A stretch of DNA of 64,000 nucleotides from Nepenthes gracilis (Eukaryota > Streptophyta > Magnoliopsida > Caryophyllales > Nepenthaceae), in the NCBI GenBank assembly GCA_033239525.1, contig BSYO01000030.1, positions 7,911,119 through 7,975,118 on the forward strand. Reading direction: 5' to 3'. This document shows positions 33,501 to 48,800 of the stretch, piece after piece (the first letter of the stretch is position 1; each line of letters begins with the position of its first letter). Made by a program: the position numbers and the translations under genes. The notes under the pieces are model-generated. The model saw only the letters and a program-made list of their open reading frames with translations, did no database searches and was not told the DNA's origin.

Positions 33501-36500
33501 CAATAAAATGATATGACCAGCAATAATAGTACAATAAGTGATATGATTAGCAATAATAGTAATCAATAACCATCTCAGATAACCAATATCAATGTGAGTA
33601 ATAGTAATATCAACATTGTAACAATTGACGATATTTTATTTGAGACCTTATGCCACGTCGTAACCACGACTTGAATATAACAATGATCGACTATCAAGGG
33701 GTTTCCACCGAACCCGAATACAAAAAACATATCTAGGATTCCACAAAATCCAAATATGTACAAGAATATTGGTTTCTTTGAACCTATCTTAATAGTGGTC
33801 ATTGCTACATGAAATATCTCAAAAACCTCTTCTATTCTATTACTATGAACCAACAATCTCGTACTCCGGCCTCCAACAGCTAGGTAACTACCGCAAGGTA
33901 ACTGATACTTAGAAGTTTAACATACGACCCATACTAATCTCTTGAAACTTTGCCACCGCAAGTGAGTAAATACCATTTATGTGAGTACTCCTCCCCCCAC
34001 ACAAGGTATAACATATACTCCGACCTACTCCTTCCACTTACACAAGGTATAAGAGTTTCTATGCTCATATCTTCTATACCCACACAGGGAAAGCCTACAC
34101 AGGGAATGAGATGTACTATGCTCATATTCTCGAGGCCCATATAGGCTCCACGTCCACATTAGGTCTAGGATGCTCTATACTTGAATCCTCTAGGCCCACA
34201 GAGGGTCCCTGCCCACATCGGTCTAGAAAATGATACAACATGTCAAACTCATCATCCCTTGCTGTGATATCCTTTGCGCTGTTTAAAGGATTATAAGCAT
34301 CCCTCCGATCTTGTCCTCAATTCACCGAGACATGAATTATATATTAGACAACCGTAAACTACACTATGGTTTCATAGGTATTATATTCCTTGAGACTGCA
34401 TTATTTTCATATAGTCTGCTTTGTCCAACTATTGATACCAAGAAGGTTATGGACATGAGTAAAGATAGCGAAAGAAACAATCATCGAGAAGAATAAGGAA
34501 TATCCACGAATATATTAAGTACCCGACTTCTATCATTTCATTAGCCCCACTAAGCCATACGACCCAAACATGACACCACTTGGACACCAAGTCAAAAACT
34601 GGATCGAAACTGGTCCTTGGGCGTTGGACTGCCAACTTGCATGTCACATGGTACACCAAACCCATAAGATTCTATCCAGTAACTATTGGATTGATTAGTT
34701 TGTTGATCTCATTTTTAAGACCATAAAATTACATATTATTTTATCATTATCAAATAAAACACATGAGTTATTGATTTTAACCAGTACTGACCCGGCGCTC
34801 GAGTGCTGGTCTAGTGCTTCTCAAGTACCGATTAATCAACTTAAGAAACTGAGATCTGCACAATATAATCCAATATTAAAGCATCAAACAGCATATTCTT
34901 CGACATATAAATAATTTACAACTTATTAATACCCACTTCACTTCACCTTTCATGACCGGCATGAATGCTTGCTACTAATGATTTTACTCGAGCTTTTGGC
35001 TACGCTATTGGCTATGTTGTGAGAATTGATGCCTGAGTGTATGACTGTGGGTGTTCCTGTGATGTTTGTGAGAAGAAGGCTCAACCGAGCTAGGCACCCG
35101 CAAGAGGTTGATCAGAAGAAGGCTTGAGAGGACGTTGCAGGCAATCTGCGTGATTTTTACAAGAAAAGAGGCTTGACAAACTAGTTCCCAGATTCAACTC
35201 TTGTTTCCCAGACTTCCAGCATTTAATGTCAATTCTTTGTCAATCAATTGCTTTGGCTTTAGGTATTTGAAATCGCGTTTTGTTGATGTAATATTAAACT
35301 TAGTATATTATAGTGTAAGAATGACAAATTTACTGTTATGAAGATATCGATATATCATATAAATGATTGGCCTAAATATCATTCGTAACTTTAGCTAGGG
35401 GTGAGCTTAGTGTTTATCATTGACTTACTACACCTTCAGGTAATCGAACTCACGTTTATTAATATAATATTAAATATGACATATTAGTGGAAGAACGGGA
35501 AATTCATAGGCATGAATACATCTATTAAATGTATAAACAGTTGGCTTGAAAATGGTTCGGAGAATTCGTTTTCCTCACCTGTCACTGTTTATCATCTTCT
35601 GCATGGAATCTGGTACTGTTCAACACTGAATTATAGTATCTCAGTTTTTATTAAATGAAGGTTATCCTTATTGAACAATCTGATCCACTAAATTCTACAA
35701 GATTTGAGTAAGATATGATAATCAAAGGACTCCTACATTTAGAGGTTTGTAATGATTTTCCGAAAATAGAGGAGGTAATAGGAGCTGTATTGGAATTTCA
35801 TTTACACAGGAGTGATCATTCAACAACTATGGAGAGGCAATTTGCAACATGATTGCAAGAAGAAGAATTCACTTGTCTTGCTTTGATTTCCTTGGTTACA
35901 GCAGCAGCAGCAGTGCAACAACAAGGGCTTTTTGGCTTGCACTTTCTCTCTATACTCTCTCTAAGTAATGAAAACTAGGTTAACCATCTAAGATGAGGGG
36001 CGGCTAACACTTGTTAGGAAAATAATAGTAATAGGTGACAGTGCATTTGAAGAGAGGAGAAAAATAGAGTTCATAATGTGAAGGCCTTGATTGGGATACC
36101 ACTAGGGGGTGAATTGAGTTCCCCCATTAATTCTCTTATATCCTTTTCAATTGTTTGTTTAATGGTAGGATAATGTTTAATTACAATGTTACTTTTAGAT
36201 AAGGATGTATGCATGGGAAGGGGGTGACGAAAATGAAGTAGGGAAGAGGGGCATGATTTCTAGTAGGTGTGAGGATAATCAATACATTTCACAAGGTAGA
36301 ACTAATGATTAGGATTTTAATTTTATATTAGTTCCTTAATTATTTAGTTTCAATTTTCAATTATAGACACAAGCATAAATTAAAGTAACCATAAATCCTA
36401 ATTAATATTCCAAGACATTATTATCGATTGATAAAATTTAACCAAAATACCCTTTTGAAGTTTTTGGGAACCAACTCGTCCAACCTCTTCATGAAGTTAG

Positions 36501-39500
36501 CAGACACTCCCCTACAGTTTATGAGTTTCAAAAGTTATCATCTGTTCAATAATTATCTCTACTGATGACCACCACAGGTAAAGAGCCATTGAACTCGAAT
36601 CGAAACATTGGGGTATTATATTGACAATGGGGGAGAAGGAATGCATTTTGTCTCTATTGTTGGGTTTAATTTAACCACGTATGACGGTAGCTTTCAATCC
36701 TTTACTGTTAAGGAGATGTGAGATTATCTTGATTAAATTTATAACCAAGATGATAATGTTTGGAAATTCCAATTTAAATTCGAGATTGCTAAATATAAAC
36801 AAGGCATTCTCTCTATTAGACAATTCTTTAATGGATTTCGTAATTTGTGGAGTAAATATAATCGGATAGTTAATTCTAATGTTTTGAAAGTGGCACTAAT
36901 AGCATTACAAGAAGTTTCTGCTAAGAGCATTAGGGATTAGTTTATGATGAAAATAAGACCAGAATTTGAGATTGGATGGGCTCAGTTGTTAAATTGTAAT
37001 CCTCTCCCATCATTGGAAGTATGCTTGGGGGAAATTTCTAAGAGAAGAGCAGTGTTTAGCCATATCTTAGCATGACACAAGAGGTAGTGACTTTTTTAGA
37101 TTGTTAATGTGGCATATGCCACCCAGGGAAAGGGAAAATTCAAGTTTCAATCTCTTTGCTACATTTCTGAAGAATTCGGACATATTGCAAAGAAATGCAG
37201 TAATAAATTATGCAATTCTTGCTAACAGGAGAGGCTTATGATCAATGACTGTTACATGTGACCTCAAAATCACTAAGCTTATGGTTTTCACAATACTGAC
37301 TAGCCCATTTCTCCTACTGTTTTGATTATTTCTGCTAATTTCTAGTCGCCTGTAAGCATTTATTCACCTCCTCTCACGCATGAGATCGTATAACAATTGA
37401 CGGTGTCCGCATTCTTTGCCCTAGGCCTATAAGGTAAGCTAACACCTCTCCTTGGTTGACTCTGTTGTGTCCAATCATTTGACTTGCAGTGTGGATGCCG
37501 TACATGATATTTGTATGTGGGCGAGTAGTATATTCAAGTGGCCAATAGCAATTCTTTCCTTGTTAAGATAGTGGAAAAGCTTGGCCCTCTTTATAATAAT
37601 GAATATGTATCACAGAGTTATCAGCTTGATTAGTGTTAGAAAATTAGTTGATAACAATTTTACAATTTATTTTGATCATAATGGTTGGTTTATGTAGGGT
37701 CAAGTGGTGAGATAGTGATCGTGAAGGGACCTAAAGTGAAATATCCATTTCATCTCTTGTATTCCATTCCTAGTATTTTTACTTGAGCTTTTATTGCTGT
37801 CAATAATGATAGTAATGCCTGGTTTATGAGATTGGGACATCCTAATTTAGTCATTTTGATTCATCTTATGAAACATGATACTTGGACAATAAAGAATACT
37901 TAGACAATAAATTTTCATTTTCATCGTTCATGTGTCATCTGATTATGCTACTTTTGCCTTTCCTTCCTTTTACATAGTAGTTGTGCTTCTATGATTTTTT
38001 GGAATTAATTATAATGATGTGTGTGGGGCATGAGTTCGGTCAATTCACATTCTCTGTGCAAGTATTTTGTTAGGGAACATTTGTCCAATGATTTCCGAGT
38101 TTATCTTAACGCCAATGATATTGTTATTTTACGTTCTTGTGCTTACACTTCATAATAAAATGGGATAGTAGTGCTCAAAAATCATTACCTTTTGGACCTT
38201 TTTCATACCTTATTGATTCTGAGCCTCCTATATTTTGGTAGAAGTCTTGTCTATAGCTGTCTGTTGGATTAATCACTTGTCCTCACAAAATTTACATTAT
38301 GATTTTCCGTATTATCGTTCATTTGGTGCTACATTTGATATCACTATCTTTATGAATTTGGTTGTGTGTGTTTTGTTCAATTGCTCATAATGAATGCCAC
38401 ATTGCTGCTCAAGTTACTAGGTGTTGATTCTTGTAGTATAGTAATGCATATGAAAAATGTGTTATGATGCAGATGCTAACAAGCTTTGTATTTTTGATCA
38501 CGTGGTCTTCATTGAAAACAAATATTTCTTCTAGTCATGTGTCATTCATGATCCCCCATTAGTTGGTCTCTCTACTTCTGATGATATGCCTTGTCCTATT
38601 GAATTATTTAAGCTTGAGATAGTGTATTAGAGATAATCTTCAACTTCTTCTTGGCATTAAATTGTTGCTTGATTCCGTAGTAGGTAAACCTCACATTTAA
38701 CCTGGATCGCACGACCTCTCTCTAGGTTTAGTTGCTCTCATACAATGCTTTAAACAACTATGGATACTATTTTTGTACTTTCTTCTTATTCTCTAGCTTC
38801 TATAAAAGTATGTTTTTAGCAAGCTATTCTAGAAGAGCTTCAGTCTCTTTTGGGATGTAGTGTCTTGTCCTAATAAGATAAAGTCTATTGGATGCGAATG
38901 GGTATGTAATTACATGTTATATATTCATTTTGAGTTAGTTCAATAGGATATTTGGGAATTGTGTTTAGTTTCGTCTAAGATGGGGTTTTGTTACCTTGTC
39001 ATTTTCATTGATAAGTATTTGCAATTTACTTGATTGATGAAAAATCATATGGAGTTGCACTCTATTTTCCGTGTGTTTCATGCTAAAATTAATATTCAAA
39101 TTTCTACCTTTATGCATACTTTGCGAATTGACAATGGTTATGAATATCTTTCTGCATCTTTTTCTTCATTCCTATCTATGCAAGTTGTTTTTCATCAGTC
39201 ATCTTGCCCTGATATATTCCAACAGAATAGAGTGCTAAGATGAAGAATATGCACTTGATAGAGGTTGCTCAAGCTCTTCTTGGTCCACACAGAGTTTCAT
39301 ATTTTTTGAGTGATGCGTTGTTGACATCATGTTTTCTTACTAATCGGAAGCTATTAATTGTTCTTCATGGGGAAATTCTTTATCATGTGTTATTTCTTGA
39401 CATGCCACTAAATTTTCTTCCCATAAAGATTTGCAGTTGTATATGTTATGTTCTTGATATTTAGCCTCAGACCAAACTTAATCCTAACTCTATGTGGTGT

Positions 39501-42500
39501 ATTTTTCTTGGGTACCCTTTTACTTAAATGGGCACCAGTGTTTCTATCCTGGGACATTTTTTTGTGTCCACTGTTGTCACATTTTATGTGTCTTTATGTT
39601 TTTATCCTGAAGTTTCTTCACCGAATCCATCATCGAGTATTTCTCCTGGGGACAATATTCTCATTTATGAGATTGTTCATAAGGTTGTATCTCCTGTACC
39701 TCTATCATATATGCCTCATTGTCCTCTGGTCACTTAAACATATGTTTGTGGTACTTGTATGGTATTTTGGATTCTCTTTGAGAGGATTTCGAGCCGATAA
39801 CTATCGAGCAAGTTATTCTAACGGTAGATGCTACAGTTTCTGATTAGGGTATCAATTCAAACCTCTCGATTGCATTACGGAAGGGATATTACAATTTTGC
39901 TTAGTATCTATTGTCTGCTACATTATTTTATTGTGATATTTCATCTTCGCTGCAAGCTTTTGTATTCGCCTTGGAGTTTATTATTGTATCACGATATATA
40001 TTCGAGGCTATTTCTCTTTCTGGTCGGTGGGCATCTATGGAGTATGAGATGATTGCATTGAGCATAACTACACATGGGAGCTATTCTTTTTGCCTTCAAG
40101 GAAGAAACCCATCTAGTGTAAAAGCATTTACATAGTGAAAATCAATATGGATGGTTCTTTAGTTTGGTTGAAAGCCGGTCTAATAGCCAAAAGGTATGCT
40201 CAAATATATGGTGTGGACTAGGGTACACTGATACTTTTTTTTTTGTCACCAAGTTGATTTCCGTTAGGCATCCTATTTCATTGGCCTCATCAGTGTTATT
40301 TATATTAATTAGGCATCAATAATGCCTTCTTACATGGTTATCTTTATGACGAGATTTATTTGGAGCGACCTTTAAGGTTTGCAGTTTAGGGGGAGTTTGG
40401 ATATTTTTATTTGTTGAAGTCTTTATATAGTTTGAAATAATTTCCACGGGCATGGTTTGGTAAATTTAGTGAAGTTGTATTTAAGTTTGGGATCCCTTGT
40501 TGTGACAATGAATTTTCTGTGTTCTATTATCATTTTAATGTTGAGTGTATTTTTTTTATTGTATTAGTGGATAACATTGTGATTACTAGTAGCAATAGTA
40601 TTGGCATCACATATTTGAAATTATTTCTTCGAGATAAATTTAGACCAAAGGTCGTAGGAGTATGCATTATCTTCTTAGTATTGAGCTTGTTGGATGCCAT
40701 TATGGCATCTTGCTTTTAAAAAGAAAGTATATAGTGGATTTACTTCAAAAGACTTGTATTTTGATTTCAAAACCTTGTAATTCTCATGGATCAATGGATT
40801 ACATTATCACTAGATGATGGGATCATCTTTGTTGAATTGGAAATGTACCGATGACTTATTAGTAAGCTCAATTATCTTTCCTGACTGTCGATATTTCCTT
40901 CTTCACTATTGTTGTAAGTCAGTTTTTGTCTACTTCTCAAGTTACTCATTAGGAGGTTGTAATGCGTATTATGAAATATGTTGAAGATACTCCAGGACGA
41001 GACTTGTTATACAATAATCATGCTCATACTCAGATCAAGAGTTTCTCTGATACTAATTTGGCTTGGTTGCTTTATGATGATCGAAAATATACACTGGCAG
41101 TTGTGTTTGTTGGGGGCAATATCGTGAAAGAGTAAGAAATATCTCATAATAAAAATTTGATAAATTCAAATATCTAACAAAACCTGCAAATCTCACAATC
41201 AAACATCTCAAGTATTATATCATATGCAGGTAAAATATTTAACATCTAAACAATTGCTAAAATCTGAGAACCAATAAATAAAAGACTAATTTTGAGGAAA
41301 TGTTGTATGTACTTCCGATAACCTTAGGTCAAATAACTACTATTTAGACCAGTAGGCGGGCTGATTACATATTATTCCCTATAATTGGAGTTAAATGCCA
41401 ATTTCTTTTGTCACCCATGGGTGTAGGTGTAGTCTTCAAATTAATCTGATATATATTAAAACATTCAAATACATTAGTCCGTTTAATTTCTTACAATCGA
41501 TCCTAAAAATACCTAATCTGGGGACTCTATGATAGAAGGTGTAAAACTTTTATTCTCTATAGGAAAAGTACAAACTTTCCAATTCTGTGGGAAGTATAAA
41601 TATAAAATTCTCCACTTATTGGAAAAGTATAGATAAAATCAAATAATAAAATAAAGTCCGGTCTGAAGCACATAAATGGATTATCACATGTAAGGTCCAA
41701 ATACACGATTTCATGACTTTTATTTCACAAATATTCTTGTATACAAATGTAATACTTTAAATATTTACTTAGTTTGTATGGAGCCGACAAAATGCTAAAA
41801 CGTTTAGTGAAAGTCAAATTAAATCACAAAACCTTCAATGAAAATCACGTGCATGCATCAATATTCAAAGTAGGGTAGCTCAAGGGTCAATGTATATCAA
41901 AAGAAGACATGCAGATAAAATCCAAGAATTCACAAATATACCAAAGAACGGACATAGAATACTTATTTTAGCCTTTTGATTTGACTAATTTAATAAGATA
42001 TAGCTCTAAAATCCTCTTTTTTCAATTCCTTCCTCTGCTTCTCTTTCTCTCTCCTCTCCGCTCCTATTCTATCCTGTGAAAAATAGCCGAATACAGTGCA
42101 CATAGATCTTATATAAACGAATTGACGTATGAGCGCTAGACAAGGCTGCTCAAACTCTCAGGCGTGCACAAGTGCCGCATTAGGTGCAGCTCAGGCACCA
42201 TTAATCTTCCCAAATTGTGTATGAACGCTGCATAGGTGCATATCAGATGTTACCAATCTGTTTGAAATACTCATAAGTGCCCTAGAAGTGCTCCTCGGGC
42301 ATGCATGTTTTGCCTAAAATATGTATAAGTATGGCTCAGGCGCCTATTAAGTGCCAAGACTGATTTTGAAATCAAACTTTTCTTTAGATTTTCGTTGTAT
42401 AGTTATCTCCATATTAATCCAAAATTATTTGATGACGTTTATAAATATAAATTGTGCGTTACAACTCTTCCCTCCTTATAAAATTTCATTCTCGAAATTT

Positions 42501-45500
42501 ACATACCTTAATAGTCGAACTTTGGTGCATAAAACTTGATCTCTCCTTTCTAAATTTGAACCAAAACCTTAGTATATATCAGATTCCAATGAATTTATGA
42601 TGGTTCATATTCTATGATATGCGAATGATCGAATTCATATTTTCTCAATATCGAAACATGAAAAACATTGTGGCAATCCGCCATACCAAAAGGTAAGGCT
42701 AACATGTACTCCACATCCCTGACTTATTGCAAACTTCAAATAGCCTAATAAACATTGGTTTCAATTTTCCTTTTATCCCGAATCTCAACATTTCTTTCCT
42801 TGTAGATACTTTCAAGAACACATGATCACCTACATCAAAGCTCAAATCGTACCTTTGGCGATATAACTTTTCTAACGGCTTTGAGCAACTATCAAACATT
42901 CCCATATAAGTTTGATCTTGTCGGATGTGTTCTGGATGATATTATGGCTCAAAAATTTTCGATCACAAATCTCTTTCCAATTGACTGGAGATTTGCATCT
43001 CCGTCCATATAATGCCTTAAATGAGGCCATCTCGATATTCGATTAATAGCTGTTGTTATAGCCAAATTAGCTAAAATTAAATAATTATCACAATTTTCTT
43101 CCATCTTCAAAACAAACATCCTTAACATATTTTCCAAAATTTGGATTATCCTCTTCGATTGCCCATTTGTTTAAGATGAAATGCTGTATTGAATTTTAAG
43201 TTTGTATCTAACTCTTTGTGTAAGCTTGCCAAATTTTCGACATGAACCTTTGGTCATGATCAGAAACAATCAAAGTTGGGACACCATGCAGCTTTACAAT
43301 TTCATTCATGTACACCTACGCTAAGTTGTATTGAAATTTCTCACCATCCTAGGTAGATTTGAAACAAAATTCATCATAATCTGCTCCTACTTTTAGCTAG
43401 GGAAAGGCAAAGGGTGCAAAAATCTTGGAGGCTTCCTATGATCAGTCTTAACTTGTTGGCATATTGTACACCTCACATGAGTTGCAATCTCCCGTCTTAT
43501 TTTTTTCTGCCAAAATAGTTTTTTCATATTCTCATATTACTCCAAGATGAATGGTATATTTCACTTTATGGGTCTTATTCAAAATTCCCTCCTTCAAGTC
43601 TTCATATTGGGCATACAAATTCAAGGTCTTCTCAATATCGGATAATGCGTATTAGTATCAGTTTCATTGAATAAAAAAATTATGAAAATCCTAAGCTGAT
43701 ATGACCATGCTGGTTGATGTATTGGATATATTGACCGATATATCCGCTTACAATATCGCATTGCAATATCGGGAAATATGCTTTGATAATGATACATATG
43801 GGCTGATATGTATTGTATTGGCCGATATTTCTATCAATACTTCTTATTCTTACATCTACCCATAAATTTGCAACCTGATGGCACTATATGTAGGTATGAG
43901 TCACTTTTGGTGGCTCTTAGGAACCAATAGAAATATGGGCTTGACTGAGAGAAGGCACTTGCACCTACAGCCAAAATGGCTACCATGCGAACCATTATTA
44001 CTATTGTTACCTCGAAAGGATGGTCTCATGGATTAGATGGATGTGAATAGTGCAGTGTTATATGGAATTTCACTGAAGAAATATGCATGGTTCCTCTGTT
44101 AGGCATGCTCACTTGCTTCACCTCTGAGGTTTATTGGCCAAAGCTTTCTTTATAGACTAAAATAGATATTGAGTGTGTGATTTGAGAAATTTCATACTAC
44201 TCTTATGGATTTTAAATTTACCGAAAGCTAATGTGAATCTTTCTATTTTTAAGAAAGATGACTGATGGGATTGTTATACTTCTATATATGTGTATGATAG
44301 TGTTATAACTGAGTTTTATCCTCAATTGATTGAGCACCTACAGCGGCATCTCAATACTTGCTTTCACATGAAAGCTGTTGGTTTGTTGCAGTATTTTCTT
44401 CATCTGAGGCGCATATTACTTTATGGGCACACTTTATATATACACAAGTACACATAGGAGATTATTACTTTGGTTGGTATTCAGTTAGGGAACTCACAAC
44501 TTTTACCTATGGAGGTAAATTTGAAGTTCCAACATGAGGTGGGAGAGTTACAATTTGATCCATCTATGTATAGGGATCTAATTGGCTTTGAATTATTTAA
44601 CACAGAAATTTCGAGGTAGAGTTTAAAATTAAATAGAGAGTGCAGTCATTATTTTGTTGATCTTTTTTGTTTTTTGTTTTTGTCTTTTTCTAAAGTGGTT
44701 GAGATAAGTTTGAGTTGGTGAAATGATAGTTGAAAACCACCTGTACATTAGATTTATTTTGTTTGCTTTTGTTCAAACATGCATAATAATTAGAAGTGTT
44801 GAGAAATTTGTTGTAGGAAGCTGACAAAAGCCATGATTTATCAAAAAATGACGGTATACATATGGAGGATGAACATAGAGGAAGTCAGTTCAAGAAGAGG
44901 GTTCTTTCTGGACTTGCAATTGGCATTGCAGGTGGCAGTGTTGTACTGGCTGGAGGGTGGATTTTCACAGCTGCTGTTGCTGCTGCAGTTTACATCGGTG
45001 CTCGTGAATATTTTGAATTGGTTAGGAGTCGTGGGATTGCTGCAGGGATGACACCACCACCTCAATTTGTGTCACAAGTTTGCTCTGTTATCAGTGCTCT
45101 CATGCCTATCTTAACTTTGTAAGACTTCCGTAACATCTTAATGTTCATTTTAATGGAAAATCACAATCCAAGAGGCTGTGCTTATGCATGGTATTTTTCT
45201 ATTCGTTTAGGTAATATTCACCTATCAAATCTTAAAAGAAGGTCCTTCACAGTCAAGGGATATCCATATATATATACGGGCACTTAAAAAATCCAGCATG
45301 CTTTTTTTTCCTAGTCATCCTTTTTTTCATTGTGTTCTTTCATCAATTAACCCAAATAGATGTATATGTTTTGGCAATATGAAAGGAGACAACCCCATGT
45401 GCTTTTTTCTTGCTTCCCCAGGCACATTTCTCTTCTTTTCTTCTTAGAGGGTTGGAGGGCATAGTTTTATTGATAAATGCAGGATTTCATATGGGGTTGA

Positions 45501-45864
45501 TTTACAATTTGTATCGGTAATTGATTCTAGAAGTAGAAAAACTGCCAAACCGTTTGTTGTGGCTTAGTCGATTTCTATATTTCAACCAGAATTTATAGAC
45601 AAATCATATAATGTTTCTGAACCAGCTTTGTTCCTTCCATTGGTTTAATTGCTGGGAGCGATAGGCTTTTGCTTTCACCTCTTCTTTTGATATGATATAA
45701 TAGAAATTATATTGAGTGAGTTATGCATGTTGTTTGCATGGCTAAAGATTTATTGTGTTCTTATTTGTGTAATCTGTCCTGTATTATGGTTACCATGTTT
45801 CCTTTTCTTATATTGCCTAAACTAGACCTGTTGATGTGTGAATTGCCATGTGTTTGTTGATCTT

Positions 45865-45899
<35 letters not shown>

Positions 45900-48800
45900 T
45901 TTCAAAATTGATGGGAATGGTTCAAACAGGTTTGGAAATGACCAGATAATAGTGTTGGATAAGCATAGTTAATTTCTGTACATAATCTCACTATTGCTTT
46001 ACGACTTTGGTTTGGAGGATTACTCACATACCAGAAATCAATGCATGTGAATGAGCATTAACAAATGTAGAGTATAGTACTAGCGAGCTATGACATTATT
46101 TGTAAAATATGGTTCAGTTTTAAGTTAAGGATTGTGAAGTTGCTATATTTGAATGCTTTGTAATTCGAAGTATGAGTGTTAGGGTTTCATAAGGTTGTTA
46201 ATCTGGGCAGTTGGGGAAAAATGTTCACAGTTTGTGTATTTGATAGTCAGATTAAGAAGTGGACACGTCTTGCTTTTCTGCATGAAAAATGAAAATGATT
46301 AAACAACAGAAGCATTATGACAAAAATTAACAATATTTTACAATTTTGTTCCTCTATTGCTCGAGTAGGTAGCTCAAGTGGTAGACTGCTTGCTCTTTCA
46401 CAATAAGGCTCTTTTATTGTATCTTATCCTGTATGACCAATAGGTTGTTTATCCTTATGTTTTAACTTGAATTAAATTTGTGCTATGTTGTCAGGTATTT
46501 CGGTCACATTGATGTTTCTGTGACATCTGCGGCATTTGTTGTTGCCATAACGTTGCTTTTACAGGGAGGAAATCCCCGTTTTGCCCAGCTAAGCAGTGCC
46601 ATGTTTGGGCTATTTTATTGTGGCTATCTACCATGTTTCTGGGTTAAGCTTCGGTGCGGTTTAGCTGCCCCTGCCTTAAATACAGGTAAATACTCAAACT
46701 TCATTTCATACTCTCAACTATATTCATATAGATGTACCATCCATAGACATGCGTAATACATCGATGCAGAAGTACATCTCTGAACACATGTATTGGTTCT
46801 TTCTGGTTGGAAAATCTGTGTTTATTGATCAAATTGTGAAACAATTTGGAATAAAGTTGTCTACTTTTAATTGGTGCTGCATCTATGTAGCTCATGGATA
46901 GGGGTCAGGTTTGTTTGGCATCTATGTCTCTTGCCCTCCAAACAGTATGGGAGCCTTTCATCTCATACTGCTCACTCTCCTTGATCATGGTACAATTTAA
47001 GCTGCATTGTTAATATTAGAAAGAATAACTTACAGGTAATGATCGCATGGGCATGCAGAGATCTCAACATTACACCATGCACTTGTATCTTTAAACTATC
47101 ACAAGACTACACATGGATTATTCTGTCTTCATCCCATTTAGTAAGTTACCTTAGGCTTCTTTAGTAAATGGTGGCTTGGGATTTAACAAAAAAAAGGTTG
47201 ACAGAACGTGTATTAGGAAATCATTCTCACAAAAATGCAGAAGTTGGCATTTATTCCAGGGAAAAAAGCAAAAGGGTGTGTGTGTGTGTGTTTTTTTTTT
47301 TTCTTTGGGGGTGGGGGAGGGATGTGATATGTTCCTTAGCCTGGGAACTTGTCATTGGTTTATAGAGCAAAAGTAAAAACGGATCGACTTATTGTTGAGG
47401 GGTAGGATACTTCGAGGAATCCTTGACATCCAAGTAGAGATTTCAAGTTTCCTGAGGACTTTTAAATTCACAAAGGAATTCTTGAAAATTCAACAACCTT
47501 CTCATTCATGAAAATTTATCTTATATACTTTACATGCCCATAGAAAATATCCTAAGACTACTAAAACAACTTAAACAAAAGTCCTACTAACTCAAAATAA
47601 TAAGCCTATTCCATTTCTCAACCTTAATAACTTACTCCTCCCTTTTAATTAGCAACTAACCTAAAGATTAGCAGGTCACCTTGATCCTCTCAAAATTTGG
47701 GCTGTTTCAGGGTGTTTGAAACATAGAACTGAAACCATCTCTATAACACATAAATGAAACTGATTTTGTAGTTATTGTAGATCCTCTCAGAATCTGCATT
47801 GATGGGTCACGACAATAATATCAATGGGAACATTCTTGCGATTTCAGGAGGTCTTATCCCATATTGGAACATGCCCAAAAAGCTCAGTCAAGGAGGTACA
47901 TGGCATGAATATCCGGGCCTGGCTTGAGTTGTTTAACTAATCAGTACCTTTCTGAAGAACATTTTTGGCATCTTCAGGATGGTGCTTAGCTTCTGAAGCA
48001 AGTGCAATGTTTGTTTTGGAAGTAAGAATTTTGTATGATTAGACAAATGTCTAATTGAATGGAGAGGACATATGTGTAAATTAATGCACTTTTCCTTATG
48101 CAAACAGCCTTCTGAGTTGGAAACATGTGAATAATTCCAGGACTGTTGGACAAAATGTTTTCTTTTTTTGGTGTGCTCTTTTTTCTTTGTCAGTTCAAAA
48201 TATATAGACCGTTGCTTGGTTGAGATACCTTTCATGGTAAGTAATAATGAGTCGTGCAAGACACCAATTGGATGCCTCACATTTAGACATCCAATGGAAA
48301 AATAAACAGATACAAAGAACTAGGAAACACTTTCCATTCATGAAGTGTAGGAAAAGCTGCTGTCCACAGTTGGACTTATCCGCAGAAGCCACATATGTCC
48401 TTTTTCCTTTCATTCCAATTTTTCCATTAAGGCTGTGAGCTATGCTTCACTTTTTCTTTGTTCAAATATCATCAAGCCTTCCACCTTCTTACATGCAAGA
48501 TCCACAGATAATTATCCTGTGAAGTCCTTAGATTCCACATATACAAAAACTCAAGGTTCTGTTTCTGGACCTAACTTCTCATCTCTTTTAGTTATCCCTT
48601 GAAATTATGGGCCAGTTCCTACATCTCAACAAAAGAACAGAAGGATCAGTCTTTCATACCTCATTCTTCTTAGAATCATCAAGAACTCCCTTTGATGAAG
48701 CTAAGACTGGAAGCACCCATTGGATACCTGGAAATGCAGTAAAAAGCTCAAGAGTTCCTTGCGAAAGGACAATGGATTAAAATGTGAGCTCGCATCTCTT

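Noticed and set aside
33179..35424. TTGAC repeated at 33179-33183 and 35420-35424 as target duplication of one 2.2-kb LTR
   Set aside because: A 5-bp match after CA is too likely by chance over this distance, and a separate direct duplication overlaps the right end.
38230..38640. Possible host gene exon ([12 protein letters not shown])
   Set aside because: This is the post-integrase segment common to copia elements (FLGYS-GYRCY-VTF-E type), so retroelement debris.
46478..46756. Open frame extending beyond exon 3 of the CDP-DAG synthase gene
   Set aside because: Only 46495-46685 matches the family; both edges have good splice sites, and the extra codons are intron.
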